A stretch of 64,000 bases of DNA, from positions 62,001 to 126,000 of the forward strand of contig NZ_JAKDUR010000002.1 of the NCBI RefSeq assembly GCF_030457605.1, read 5' to 3'. The notes beneath the pieces are model-generated. The model made no database searches, was not told the DNA's origin, and worked only from the letters and a program-made list of their open reading frames with translations. Both the position numbers and the translations under genes were made by a program. The stretch is from Halomonas sp. (lineage in GTDB: Bacteria; Pseudomonadota; Gammaproteobacteria; Pseudomonadales; Halomonadaceae). Positions within the stretch are counted from its first letter, which is position 1, and every line of letters starts with the position of its first letter. This document shows positions 54,823-63,579 of this stretch, one piece after another.

Positions 54823-55827
54823 TTACTCGTCGCATGCCTGCATGGCAAGGGCGGTATCCAGCATGCGGTTGGAAAAGCCCCATTCGTTGTCGTACCAGGC
54901 CATGACCTTGACCAGGCGACCGTTGACTCGAGTGTGGTTCTGATCAAATACGCAGGAATGGGCATCGTGGTTGAAGTCGATCGAGACCAGCGGCTGCGCG
55001 TTGACGGCCATGACGCCTGAGTGCTCCGCCGCCTGCGCCACAATCGCATTGACTTCCGCGACGCTGGTATCTCGCGCCACGGTAAAGGTGACGTCGACAA
55101 GCGAGACGTTGATCACCGGCACGCGCACGGCGAGGCCGTCGAGCTTGCCGTCAAGCGCTGGCAGCACCTTGCCTACCGCCGCCGCGGCGCCGGTTTGGGT
55201 CGGAATCATCGACTGGGTAGCGCTGCGTGCGCGGTACGGATCCTTGTGCCAGGTGTCCGACAGGTGCTGATCGTTGGTGTAGGCGTGAATGGTGGTCATC
55301 AGCCCGCTGTCAATGCCCAGCGCAGCGTCCAGCGTCTGGGCCAGCGGCGCCAGACAGTTGGTGGTGCAGGAGGCATTGGAGACCACCGTATGCGTCGCGC
55401 GCAGCATGTCGTCGTTTACCCCGAACACCACGGTGGCATCAGCGTCGGGGCATGGCGCCGAAATCAGCACCCGGCGCGCACCGGCGGCAAGGTGGCCGGC
55501 GGCGGCCTCACGGCGGGTAAACAGGCCGGTGCATTCCAGCACGATGTCCACGTTATGCGCCTGCCACGGCAGCGCACAGGGATCGCGTTCGGCCAGCATC
55601 GCGATACGATCATCGCCTACGCTAATGCTTTGTTCGTCATGGCTCACCGGCAGGTTAAAGTGGCCGTGCACGCTGTCGTGGCGCAGCAGGTGTGCGTTGA
55701 GCTCGGGGCCACCCAGGTCGTTGATTGCCACCACGCGAACGTGCTCGCGGTAGCCGTTCTCATACAGCGCCCGCAAGACGTTTCGTCCGATCCGTCCAAA
55801 ACCGTTAATGGCGATATTAAGTGTCAT
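54823..55827 (-). CDS. gap: Glyceraldehyde-3-phosphate dehydrogenase
   Basis: This 334-residue NAD-dependent enzyme has the motif [15 protein letters not shown] and the active-site Cys in [14 protein letters not shown]. It leads the operon gap-zwf-pgl-eda and is divergent from mgsA, which uses dihydroxyacetone phosphate. The 66-base intergenic region must hold promoters for both. Its use in glycolysis or gluconeogenesis cannot be told from sequence. Confidence 0.97.
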   Translation of the reverse strand: MTLNIAINGFGRIGRNVLRALYENGYREHVRVVAINDLGGPELNAHLLRHDSVHGHFNLPVSHDEQSISVGDDRIAMLAERDPCALPWQAHNVDIVLECTGLFTRREAAAGHLAAGARRVLISAPCPDADATVVFGVNDDMLRATHTVVSNASCTTNCLAPLAQTLDAALGIDSGLMTTIHAYTNDQHLSDTWHKDPYRARSATQSMIPTQTGAAAAVGKVLPALDGKLDGLAVRVPVINVSLVDVTFTVARDTSVAEVNAIVAQAAEHSGVMAVNAQPLVSIDFNHDAHSCVFDQNHTRVNGRLVKVMAWYDNEWGFSNRMLDTALAMQACDE

Positions 55828-55893
55828 ATGCTTGTCCTTTCCGTGGCCGACAGTTATTCACTAGGCTCGCACACATTGATCAGGAGAAACATC

Positions 55894-56373
55894 ATGCATA
55901 ATGCCCGACCTACCCGCCAGGCCACGCGTACTCTACCGGCGTGCAAGCGTATTGCCCTTATCGCCCATGACGGCAAGAAAAGCGAGCTTCTGGACTGGGC
56001 GAGTCGCTGGCAGGAAACGCTGCAGCAACATCAGCTGGTGGGTACCGGCACCACTGCCGGCAAGCTGAAAATGCACCTGGGACTGGAGGTTGAGGGGCTG
56101 ATGAGCGGCCCGCTGGGCGGCGATCAGCAAATCGGCGCGCGGATTGCCGAGCAGGCACTGGACGTGCTGATTTTCTTCTGGGACCCCTTTGCTCCGCAGC
56201 CCCACGACCCGGACGTCAAGGCGCTGTTGCGCCTGGCCGCGCTATGGAACGTGCCGGTGGCGTGCAATGCCGCCAGCGCCGACTTCATTCTGTCATCCGG
56301 CTATCTGGCCCAAGACTATACGATGTCGATCCCCGATGCCGAATCTTGGGCCAGCGATCGCCGCGATGCATAA
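55894..56373 (+). CDS. mgsA: Methylglyoxal synthase
   Basis: This enzyme converts dihydroxyacetone phosphate to methylglyoxal and phosphate. The start MHNARPTRQ has CAGGAG upstream and gives 159 residues. Conserved parts are IALIAHDGKKSELLDW, GTGTTAGKLK, GLMSGPLGGDQQIGA and LIFFWDPFAPQPHDPDVKAL. The long ORF-track start reads through gap in antisense and is not used. It is an overflow bypass beside the triose-phosphate gene gap. Confidence 0.96.
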   Translation: MHNARPTRQATRTLPACKRIALIAHDGKKSELLDWASRWQETLQQHQLVGTGTTAGKLKMHLGLEVEGLMSGPLGGDQQIGARIAEQALDVLIFFWDPFAPQPHDPDVKALLRLAALWNVPVACNAASADFILSSGYLAQDYTMSIPDAESWASDRRDA

Positions 56374-56388
56374 ACGCAGCCATTGCGC

Positions 56389-57282
56389 TTATGCCACGCT
56401 CACCTGATAACCGGTAAATTTGCGCAGGTTGATCACGCCGGTATCCAGCATCAGATACTGGCCCTTGATGCCCTGCAGCACGCCTTCAACTCGCGGGGTT
56501 TTATCCAGATTGTGCGACACCACTCTGGCGGGAAACGTACGTACCGGGTAGCTGAAGGTTTGCGTTCGGGCATCCAGCGGGCGAATGGCATCAACGCCGT
56601 GGGTATCGCGCAGCTTTTCCAGCCCCGGTGCGAACTGTGCCAGCAAACGGTCGCGCTCGGCGTGCAGGTCCAGCGTTTCCACCTCACCCTTGAGCATGGC
56701 GCGCCAGTTGGTACGATCAGACACGGCTTCTTTCAGCAGCACTTCGACAAATCCGGCCTGCTGGCGGGTGGCTACCTCGAGTATCGGCAACGCCTGAATC
56801 GCCCCCTGATCCAGCCAGCGGGTGGGCAGCTGGGTCTTGCGGGTAATCCCGACCTTGAGCCCTGACGAATTAGCCAGGTACACCACATGGGGCGTAAAGC
56901 AATGCTGCTCACCCCATTCGGGCTCACGGCAGGTGCCCTGAAAATAGTGGCACAGCTCGGGTTTGACGATGCACATATCACACCGCGCCAGACGCTTGAA
57001 GCACGGATAACAATGCCCCTGGCCGTAGCTTTTGCGGGTTTTCCGCCCGCAGTGCGAGCAGTGGATCTCACCAAGCCATTCAAGGCTCAGGAGTGTTCCG
57101 ATGCGCGCATTCAGCCCGGCCTGTTGCTCGCCGACCCGCAACCGGTACTCCACAGTGCTGGCTGTATCAGGCCAGGCACCGGAAACCAGCGGTAACGTGG
57201 CCGCCTCGGCCACTTCAGCGCCAGGCACAGCGGCCATTTTTTGCAGCCCACCCGAGAGGATCTCAGCGGCCACGGGTAGCAT
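56389..57282 (-). CDS. DUF2797 family protein with zinc-binding and GIY-YIG-like regions
   Basis: This 297-residue protein shows paired Cys motifs (HCSHCGRKTRK, GHCYPCFKRLARCDMC, then a further Cys cluster) that look like zinc sites. It then has VVYLANSSGLKVGITRKTQLPTRWLDQGA (the first half of which resembles a GIY-YIG fold). Function is unknown. The start at MLPVAAEIL is chosen because the family N-terminus aligns with ILSGGLQKM. The gene overlaps the upstream DUF1315 gene by 20 bases; the ORF-track start would add 18 residues. Confidence 0.87.
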   Translation of the reverse strand: MLPVAAEILSGGLQKMAAVPGAEVAEAATLPLVSGAWPDTASTVEYRLRVGEQQAGLNARIGTLLSLEWLGEIHCSHCGRKTRKSYGQGHCYPCFKRLARCDMCIVKPELCHYFQGTCREPEWGEQHCFTPHVVYLANSSGLKVGITRKTQLPTRWLDQGAIQALPILEVATRQQAGFVEVLLKEAVSDRTNWRAMLKGEVETLDLHAERDRLLAQFAPGLEKLRDTHGVDAIRPLDARTQTFSYPVRTFPARVVSHNLDKTPRVEGVLQGIKGQYLMLDTGVINLRKFTGYQVSVA

Positions 57283-57550
57283 CCTGGCCAAGTCCGGCCA
57301 TCTCCGCAGAAACACCGCTGCCGTCGGCACCGGCACCGCAAGTGCGTTGACGCAAATAACCGACGCGATCTTCTTCGGGCACCCTGTTTTCCACTTCGTA
57401 ACGCATGACCGCCTCCAGACACAGCTCGGTCTGCTCGGCCGTCAGCAGTTTGCCGTCCGGCCACTTTCTTAACGCGACCGCCTGCTTGAGGCTGGTATAG
57501 ATTGACGGCGTCATCTGGCCGACCATTTTCTCGAAGGTCATATCGCTCAT
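57263..57550 (-). CDS. DUF1315/YeaC family protein
   Basis: This small 95-residue protein begins at MSDMTFEKMVGQMTP, typical of the YeaC/DUF1315 family. The KWPDGKLLTAEQTELCLEAVM stretch and EDRVGYL are also conserved. The C-terminal 25 residues (TCGAGADGSG...) are variable. Function is unknown. The long ORF-track start includes about 90 residues of noncoding sequence. It overlaps the DUF2797 gene, so the two are likely cotranscribed. Confidence 0.85.
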   Translation of the reverse strand: MSDMTFEKMVGQMTPSIYTSLKQAVALRKWPDGKLLTAEQTELCLEAVMRYEVENRVPEEDRVGYLRQRTCGAGADGSGVSAEMAGLGQDATRGR

Positions 57551-57783
57551 GGCAAACTCCGGCGAGGTGGTATCCGCTGTCGGCAGCCGTACACAACGGC
57601 GCCCGTAAACCCGCCCAGCATACCATTGCGCTATACAAAAAAGTCCCGGGAAAAAAATCCCAACGCCCCCCCCTGACACCGGGGCCAGGGGGAACAGGAC
57701 AAGACGGCGGGGAGTAGCACGCCCCAAAGACAGGGTTTGCATCCCCTGAATGAGGGCGACACGGATGCTTTGCAGGCGCAATC

Positions 57784-58638
57784 CTAGGAGCCCGAGCGCA
57801 GGTGCCGCATGGAGGCATACCAACCGGTAGCAAGCCCCACCACCAACCCGCCCAGATGCGCTTCATTGGCCACGTTGCCAAAGCCTACCTTGCCGGCCAG
57901 CGCCGTCATGGTGAAGACCATCCAGCCGAGCATGAAGACGACCAGCATTGTCGGCACGAAAAATCCGCTCTGCGGTGCGCGGCGCGACATCAGCCACACA
58001 TGGCCCAGCAGCGCATATACTACCCCTGACATACCGCCGAAAAGCGCCGTGCCCGTGGCGTATTGGGCAATGTTGGCTCCTACGCCGGCCACCAGCAAAA
58101 GTACCAGCATCCAGCGGCTGCCCTGCAGCGTTTCGACCTGACGACCGAAATACCAGACCCACATCAGATTGAAAATCAGATGCGTCCAGCCGAAATGCAA
58201 AAATGCCGGTGATAAAAGTCGCCATACCTGGCCGCTGGCAAACGTCTGGCTGAGCGAGCCAAACACCAGCTCGTCGCCGGAAATGCCGATCGGCACGATG
58301 GTGAGGCTGACAATCAGCCAATCGCCAAACATGCTGATCAGCGCAAACACCGCAATACTCAAGGCAACCATGGCGGCCGTCACCGGCACGCGCTTCAGCA
58401 ACGGCATTACACTTACACTGCCGCGCCGTGTATGCGGATCAGCGGGAGCGTCCAATGGCTCGCCACGCTGCCAGCGCCCGACCACGCTCTGTAGCGCATC
58501 GTGCTGAGCCGGGTTGGCCAGCCACAAAAGCTGACCGTCAGCCTCTTGGGTAATACGGTGGCTGATTCGTTGCTGCCAAAGCGTCTGGCGCAGCGTACGC
58601 GTATCGGCATCGTGGGGCAGAAGCATAACGGGCTGCAT
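57784..58638 (-). CDS. Rhomboid-family intramembrane serine protease (GlpG-like)
   Basis: This 284-residue protease has an N-terminal cytoplasmic domain of about 90 residues and then six membrane segments. The catalytic Ser is in FGGMSGVVYALLGH (GxSG) and the His in ANEAHLGGLVVG. The ISPAFLHFGWTHLIFNLMW-type segment (LLSPAFLHFGWTHL) is also typical. Rhomboids cut membrane substrates; the target is unknown. No glpE or glpR is beside it. Confidence 0.93.
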   Translation of the reverse strand: MQPVMLLPHDADTRTLRQTLWQQRISHRITQEADGQLLWLANPAQHDALQSVVGRWQRGEPLDAPADPHTRRGSVSVMPLLKRVPVTAAMVALSIAVFALISMFGDWLIVSLTIVPIGISGDELVFGSLSQTFASGQVWRLLSPAFLHFGWTHLIFNLMWVWYFGRQVETLQGSRWMLVLLLVAGVGANIAQYATGTALFGGMSGVVYALLGHVWLMSRRAPQSGFFVPTMLVVFMLGWMVFTMTALAGKVGFGNVANEAHLGGLVVGLATGWYASMRHLRSGS

Positions 58639-58661
58639 GGCGCTCTCTTTATGTCCAGACG

Positions 58662-58688
58662 AAAAAAACCGGCGGTGGAAGCCGCCGG
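58662..58688 (-). terminator. Intrinsic terminator for the minus-strand metallophosphatase transcript
   Basis: Read on the minus strand, CCGGCGG-loop-CCGCCGG is followed by seven T. It lies about 120 bases beyond the metallophosphatase stop codon and just before the rhomboid gene, so it separates the two transcripts. Confidence 0.85.
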
Positions 58689-58805
58689 ATAAAGCAAGGG
58701 ATCATTCAAGGGAACACTTACTCTGATGGCCGGCCGCACGCAAAGTTCACCCGTTATCTCAAAAAAATGTCATTTTTTATAAAACCGGCGTTATACCGGG
58801 CTACA

Positions 58806-59816
58806 TCAGACCGATAGCAGGCTTTCTTCCCGGGGCACGCGCACCCAGACAAACCGGTCAGCGTTCAGCGTTTGTTCGCCACTCCAACGATAGGCTACCA
58901 GACGGCCGTATTTCACCGCGCTATAGTCCAGGCAGGCAATGTTGTGCGTCGGCAGCGACGGCACGCCTTCGCACCAGTAATGCCCGATAAAAAGCGGCGG
59001 CTGGTCGCTGCCATAATAACTCAGGCGGCGGCGTTCCCCCGGCTCCAGCGGCCGTGATTCCAGATCGCCCGGCAGATTATCCGGTTGAAATACCACATCG
59101 CCCCAGACCGCGGGCGCTTCGCTCCAGAAATGCGCGCGAAAACTGCTGCGAGTAAAGCCGTCACCGGAATGGATCTCCACACCTCGGGGCAGGGGTATAT
59201 TGGCTCCGCGCGTCAGCCTGTCCAGAATATCGAATGCTTCGGTCGAGGCATCGGTGGACTCTTCCAGAAAGGCGTCGTCCATGCAGGCATTGGGTCGACG
59301 CTTTAGCAGCCTGGCGATCAGTGTTTCATCCCAGCAGGCGTGTACCACGCGAATACCGTCGATCTCCAGGCACAGCGGAATGGTCTTGAACCAGGCCAGG
59401 GTGTCTTCCCATTCGTTAGTGTAGTCGTAATACTGCTCCAGGGTTTCACGAATCAGGCGATTGTTGCGCGGCGTATGCTCGCGCAGCCAGCGTTTACCGC
59501 TACCCGCCGGCCCCGGATAAGAGTACGCCAGCGCGTTGTACTCATGGTTGCCCATGACGATGTACGCTTCGCCCGCTTCCACCATGCGCCGGGCCACGGT
59601 GACCGCCAGCCGGATACGCGGACCGCGGTCAATCAGGTCGCCCAAAAAGATGACCTTGCGCCGGGGATGGCGATACACGCCGCCACGCTTTTCATAGCCC
59701 ATCTTCTCCAGCAGGGTTACCAGCGTTGCGCCGCAGCCGTGAACATCACCGATCAGATCGTAACCTTCAAGCCGTGGCTTGCCCTGCCGGGTGTGTGGCA
59801 TGAGGGTCCGTTGCAT
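58806..59816 (-). CDS. Metallophosphatase (calcineurin-like)
   Basis: This 336-residue cytoplasmic enzyme has the metallophosphatase motifs in order: IGDVHG, FLGDLIDRGP, VMGNHEYNALA and FIGHYW. The layout resembles bacterial Ser/Thr protein phosphatase/PrpE or diadenosine tetraphosphatase relatives. The substrate is unknown. It starts 2 bases after the nadK stop codon, so both are probably in one operon. Confidence 0.9.
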   Translation of the reverse strand: MQRTLMPHTRQGKPRLEGYDLIGDVHGCGATLVTLLEKMGYEKRGGVYRHPRRKVIFLGDLIDRGPRIRLAVTVARRMVEAGEAYIVMGNHEYNALAYSYPGPAGSGKRWLREHTPRNNRLIRETLEQYYDYTNEWEDTLAWFKTIPLCLEIDGIRVVHACWDETLIARLLKRRPNACMDDAFLEESTDASTEAFDILDRLTRGANIPLPRGVEIHSGDGFTRSSFRAHFWSEAPAVWGDVVFQPDNLPGDLESRPLEPGERRRLSYYGSDQPPLFIGHYWCEGVPSLPTHNIACLDYSAVKYGRLVAYRWSGEQTLNADRFVWVRVPREESLLSV

Positions 59817-59818
59817 GG

Positions 59819-60748
59819 TTAATCTCCCAGCCGATGGCTCCAGCCCAGCTTGCTGCGCAGCACTTCATAAAAGTTGTGCCCCAGCGGATGCACCAGCTGC
59901 ACCCGTTCGGGCTTGCGTTTTATCACCAGCACATCATCGGGCTTGGCGACGGCTCGGGTCTGGCCGTCACAGCTGACGTGCGGATAAACCATGTTGGTTT
60001 CGCCGATATGAATGCGGATTTCGCTGGCCGCGTCCAGCACTACCGGCCGGCTGGACAGCGTATGCGGAAACATCGGCACCAGCGTTACCACATCAAGTCG
60101 GGGATGCATGATGGGCCCGCCCCCGGAAAGTGCATAGGCCGTTGACCCCGTAGGTGTGGCGATAATCAGGCCGTCGCTGCGCTGGCTGTAAACGAACTGG
60201 CCATCCACGAACAGCTCGAACTCGATCATGCGCACTGCCTTTCCCGAATGCACCACGACTTCGTTGAGCGCTTCGCCATGGCCGACCGCGACGCCGTTGC
60301 GATAGAGCTCGGCATCCAGCAGGAAACGTTCTTCACGTTCATAATGGCCGGCCAGCACTTCGCCGACGCGGTCTTCCAGCTCGTCGGGCGAGATATCAGT
60401 GAGAAAACCCAGACGACCGCGATTCACGCCCAGAATCAACGTGCCGGTTTCACACAGCGTGCGCGCCGCTCCCAGCAGGCTGCCGTCGCCGCCCACGACA
60501 ATCACCAGGTCACAAAGCTCACCCAGCGCCCGGCGGCTGGTTTCCGGCAGGCCATGGTCGGCAATGACGGTGGCCGTGCGGTCTTCCATCACCACGTGAT
60601 AGTCACGCTCGGTCAGATAGCGAATCAAGCGCTTGAGAGAATCGACAACCTTGTCACTGCCCAGCCGGCCGATCAGGCCGATGGTCGTAAAAGGCCGCAC
60701 ACCGCTTTGGTCAGATGGTGCGCCGGTAGCAGAAGCTGTGTCAGTCAT
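59819..60748 (-). CDS. nadK: NAD kinase
   Basis: This enzyme phosphorylates NAD to NADP. It has 309 residues. The family motifs are IVVGGDGSLLGAAR (GGDGS), LGVNRGRLGFLTDI and ATPTGSTAYALSGGGPI. The N-terminal 20 residues are poorly conserved and an inner start is possible. It heads a two-gene unit with the metallophosphatase. Confidence 0.96.
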   Translation of the reverse strand: MTDTASATGAPSDQSGVRPFTTIGLIGRLGSDKVVDSLKRLIRYLTERDYHVVMEDRTATVIADHGLPETSRRALGELCDLVIVVGGDGSLLGAARTLCETGTLILGVNRGRLGFLTDISPDELEDRVGEVLAGHYEREERFLLDAELYRNGVAVGHGEALNEVVVHSGKAVRMIEFELFVDGQFVYSQRSDGLIIATPTGSTAYALSGGGPIMHPRLDVVTLVPMFPHTLSSRPVVLDAASEIRIHIGETNMVYPHVSCDGQTRAVAKPDDVLVIKRKPERVQLVHPLGHNFYEVLRSKLGWSHRLGD

Positions 60749-60853
60749 TAGGGCAACCCGTTAACATCGGCCTGCATTATGTCGGCCCGGAAGACGACGG
60801 GCAAATAGGCTTACGTCCTGGTGGGCCTGATTATCTTTCCGGCAGTGGCTCAT

Positions 60854-61723
60854 TCAGGCCTTAGCGGTTTTGCGTCCATTATAAAATCGCTGGTTGAGCC
60901 ACAGTGAAGCACCAATAATCGCTCCGCCCAGCGCCAGCCGGCCAAGGTCAGCCTCGCGGTTCCAGATCAGCAGGTTCACCAGCAAGCCCGCCGGCACCAG
61001 CGCGTTGTTCATGATCGCAAGCGTGCCGGCATTCACTTTTACCGCACCGCGGTTCCAGAGAAAATAGCCGCCGCCCGAGGCAGCCAGCCCCAACCATACA
61101 AGTACCAGCCATTGGCGGCCCTCGGTGGGCAACGCCGCCGTATTGCCCAGCAGTAAAAACGCGGGCAGCACCACCGCCAGTGCGCCGAGAAAAAACCAGC
61201 CGAACACGTTATGCCAGGGCAACGAGTGCGGCAGCGTGACGGCCAGCCGCCGATAGCCCACCTGCCCCAGGGCAAAGCACAAGCTGGCTCCCTGTACCAC
61301 GCAGAATCCCAACCAGAAACCGGCATTCACACCGTCGTAACGGATCACCGCTGCGCCCAGCACTGCCAACAGTGCCGTCAGCAGGTACAGCGGCGTAAAG
61401 CGGCCAAACAGCAGGTCATCGAGCAAGGCGATATACACCGGCGTCAGGACGGTAAACAACAGCACCTCGGGCACCGACAACAGCAAAAACGACTGATAAA
61501 GAAACAGGTACATGATGCCCTGCTGCAACGCCCCGATCACCATGAGCGCCAACCGTTTTTTGCCCTGCAGAAGACGCGGGCGCAAAAACGGCAAAAAGAC
61601 CAGCGCCGCCAGCGATATCCTTGCCAACACGGCAAAGTAGCTGTCGACCTGGCCGGCCAGGTAGGCGCCAATCAGCGAAAAGGAAAATGCCCACAACGCC
61701 GTCACGCCAATAAGGTAGTTCAA
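60854..61723 (-). CDS. EamA-family (DMT) transporter
   Basis: This inner-membrane protein of 289 residues has ten predicted segments and two EamA repeats (the second near GLAASGGGYFLWNRGAVKVNAGTLAIMNN). The start is a TTG preceded by AGAGG. The substrate is unknown; carboxylate, amino acid or drug-metabolite types all exist in the family. An inverted repeat covers its ribosome site and start. Confidence 0.88.
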   Translation of the reverse strand: MNYLIGVTALWAFSFSLIGAYLAGQVDSYFAVLARISLAALVFLPFLRPRLLQGKKRLALMVIGALQQGIMYLFLYQSFLLLSVPEVLLFTVLTPVYIALLDDLLFGRFTPLYLLTALLAVLGAAVIRYDGVNAGFWLGFCVVQGASLCFALGQVGYRRLAVTLPHSLPWHNVFGWFFLGALAVVLPAFLLLGNTAALPTEGRQWLVLVWLGLAASGGGYFLWNRGAVKVNAGTLAIMNNALVPAGLLVNLLIWNREADLGRLALGGAIIGASLWLNQRFYNGRKTAKA

Positions 61724-61756
61724 GGTAAACCTCTGAGGGGTAAAAAGTTTACCTTA
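61723..61756. promoter_or_regulatory. Inverted repeat over the EamA gene start
   Basis: AAGGTAAAC and GTTTACCTT form a perfect 9-base inverted repeat with a 16-base spacer. The minus-strand start codon TTG lies at its edge and the ribosome site is in the spacer. It could be an operator or a translational hairpin. No known regulator consensus is recognised. Confidence 0.45.
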
Positions 61757-61786
61757 GTATACCCGCTCCTGGGGCTCGGCCCAATT

Positions 61787-62356
61787 CTATTCGCGGCCAC
61801 GCAACCAGGCAATTGCATAGATCATGCCGGGAAGCCACAGCAGCATGGTCAAAGCGATACTGATGGCCACACGGCGCCCGCCGCCGCCGCTTAAACCAAT
61901 GGCCAGCGGTGGCAACAGTACGGCAAGTGCGGCGTAGGCCGCGTTGAGCACCACGGGCTCTTTTTCCGTGGCAGCTGCGGGCATCTGTAGCTCGGGCGCC
62001 TGACCGGGTGCCGGCGGCGTAAAATGCCCCACGGCCGCACTGGGTGGTGCTTGCGCCGGCTCAGGGTCGGGGGTGGCGGCGTTCGATTCGGGCTGACTCC
62101 CGGGCGCCGCTGCAGGTGGCTGCTCTGCCTGGCGGTGGGCCTGTTTGTCGATTTTTTGCTCCAGCGACGCTGCATCTTCTGCCAGCTCGTCGTGATAACG
62201 CTCCCAGTCCTCCCAATCGTGGGGCGTGCCGGTAATAGGCCGGTGGTCTCCGGCACCACGGGCACGTTCCCAGGCTTTTTCTTCCAGGGTATTCGGTCGA
62301 TCCGGGTCACGATCAAGCCCGACACCTTTGCGGCTCAAATATTCACGTGCATCCAT
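61787..62356 (-). CDS. Protein with C-terminal Pmp3/YqaE-like membrane domain
   Basis: The first 130 of 189 residues are hydrophilic, charged and Pro/Ala-rich with a short coiled-coil-like stretch. The last 55 residues form two membrane segments (AALAVLLPPLAIGLSG and IALTMLLWLPGMIYAIAWL) that match Pmp3/UPF0057 proteins, which are usually only about 50 residues alone. In other organisms Pmp3 domains influence membrane potential under salt stress. The role here is inference. Confidence 0.85.
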   Translation of the reverse strand: MDAREYLSRKGVGLDRDPDRPNTLEEKAWERARGAGDHRPITGTPHDWEDWERYHDELAEDAASLEQKIDKQAHRQAEQPPAAAPGSQPESNAATPDPEPAQAPPSAAVGHFTPPAPGQAPELQMPAAATEKEPVVLNAAYAALAVLLPPLAIGLSGGGGRRVAISIALTMLLWLPGMIYAIAWLRGRE

Positions 62357-62457
62357 CAGCGCACTCCTGGCGAGTAAAAAACAATGAACTGGACTAATCT
62401 AAAGATGATGGTCGCCGTGGCGTTCTTCAACCACGACTCGTTCAAGGAGCACTTATT

Positions 62458-62865
62458 ATGGCTCAGAAAACACCGGATGTTGTTCGCGATATCATGTCCC
62501 GGGACTGCTACCGTGTCTCACCCGAGACGTCCATCACCACCCTTGCCCAGGGCCTGACCCTGCATCGCCTGCCCGGTGCGCCGGTGGTCGATGGGGCGGA
62601 TCGTCTGGTGGGTTTTATTTCCGAGCAGGATGTCATCGGTCAGGTACTGGATAGCGTTTATCATGATGGCGAGGCGCCGCTGGTCAAAGAGCTGATGCGT
62701 AGCGATGTGCTCAGCGTAACCCCCAACAAGTCCGTGACGGATCTGGCCCAGGAGATGCTCGGCGCCAAGCCCAAAGTTTATCCGGTGGTGGAACAGTATC
62801 GGCTGGTCGGCATTGTCACACGACGCGATATATTGATGGCTTTGCTCAATATCCGGCGCCACTGA
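62458..62865 (+). CDS. Two-CBS-domain protein
   Basis: This 135-residue cytoplasmic protein consists of two CBS motifs: RDIMSRDCYRVSPETSITTLA...LVGFISEQDVIG and KELMRSDVLSVTPNKSV...LVGIVTRRDILMAL. Pairs of CBS domains usually bind adenosine nucleotides. No fused catalytic domain is present, so it may regulate another protein. CAAGGAG precedes the ATG. Confidence 0.9.
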   Translation: MAQKTPDVVRDIMSRDCYRVSPETSITTLAQGLTLHRLPGAPVVDGADRLVGFISEQDVIGQVLDSVYHDGEAPLVKELMRSDVLSVTPNKSVTDLAQEMLGAKPKVYPVVEQYRLVGIVTRRDILMALLNIRRH

Positions 62866-62921
62866 CAAAAGTCCGGCTGTCGTCCGTTTGTGCCCGGTGC
62901 TGACGTCGCAAACATGCTGCC

Positions 62922-62948
62922 AAAAAAAACGCTGCCCACGGGCAGCGT
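62922..62948 (-). terminator. Minus-strand intrinsic terminator without an obvious gene
   Basis: On the minus strand, ACGCTGCCC-GT-GGGCAGCGT is followed by eight T. This is a textbook terminator, but no coding gene is read toward it from the right. On the plus strand it could act only as a 3' hairpin for the CBS gene, which ends 57 bases before. See the finding on a possible small RNA. Confidence 0.75.
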
Positions 62949-63123
62949 AAACAAGGGATCGAAAACAATAGCCAGTCCAACAATTATCGCGATGACCTCC
63001 TTTTACGATGACCAGTGCAACAGCCTTTGCCACTGCTATCGCTATGCTGCCTGTAACCTTTCAGACACCGTTATCGACAAAAGTTCGCTTACCGGACAAA
63101 TTTTCTCGCGCTGCGTGTACGCG

Positions 63124-63129
63124 TATAAT
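63124..63129 (+). promoter_or_regulatory. Perfect -10 box upstream of small membrane protein
   Basis: TATAAT occurs 75 bases before the ATG of the next gene, in an otherwise gene-free stretch of 338 bases. The -35 is weak (TTTTCT at 17-base spacing). A short hairpin CGCCACC-CA-GGTGGCG (63142-63157) lies in the leader that would result. Confidence 0.6.
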
Positions 63130-63203
63130 GCTCACCGGTTGCGCCACCCAGGTGGCGGGCGCGTTATGTACTTCCTTTTTACACGCAATCCCGGAGCCAT
63201 TTC

Positions 63204-63563
63204 ATGGCGCTTTATTTGCTGGTGTTTGGCGTTTGCCTGCTGGTTATCGGCACTACGGTCGTGATTCTGCTCTCGACCCACACCCCCCGTTATCGCACGG
63301 AAGCACATCACTTGCTGGACGTTTTCGACAAGGCGCTGGCAAGCCAGGTCAGCGAAAGCGAATGGAACGCGCTCATCGGCTATCCAATCCGCCACGATGA
63401 ATACCTGGAAGGCGTACGCCGCCGGGCGGTTCATCTCATGGAAGAGCACGGCCGCCGCTGGCAACTTGTCCAGGGCAAGCCCCTGCTCAATACCCGCGGG
63501 CAGGCGGAACTTCAAGCGCTACGCGACCATCTGGCCGCCCGTATGGCTCTGCGCCGTACGTAA
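63204..63563 (+). CDS. Small membrane-anchored hypothetical protein
   Basis: This 119-residue protein has one N-terminal membrane segment (LYLLVFGVCLLVIGTTVVILL) and a cytoplasmic or periplasmic charged domain (YRTEAHHLLDVFDKALASQ onward). No known domain is recognised. GGAG precedes the ATG. It is followed after 16 bases by an AraC-like regulator start, so both may be one operon. Confidence 0.75.
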   Translation: MALYLLVFGVCLLVIGTTVVILLSTHTPRYRTEAHHLLDVFDKALASQVSESEWNALIGYPIRHDEYLEGVRRRAVHLMEEHGRRWQLVQGKPLLNTRGQAELQALRDHLAARMALRRT

Positions 63564-63579
63564 CCCCGAGGAGGGCGCC

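Noticed and set aside
62518-63033. 171-residue minus-strand ORF through the orphan terminator
   Set aside because: It runs across a terminator and antisense to the CBS gene, starts with GTG without a ribosome site and has no family features.
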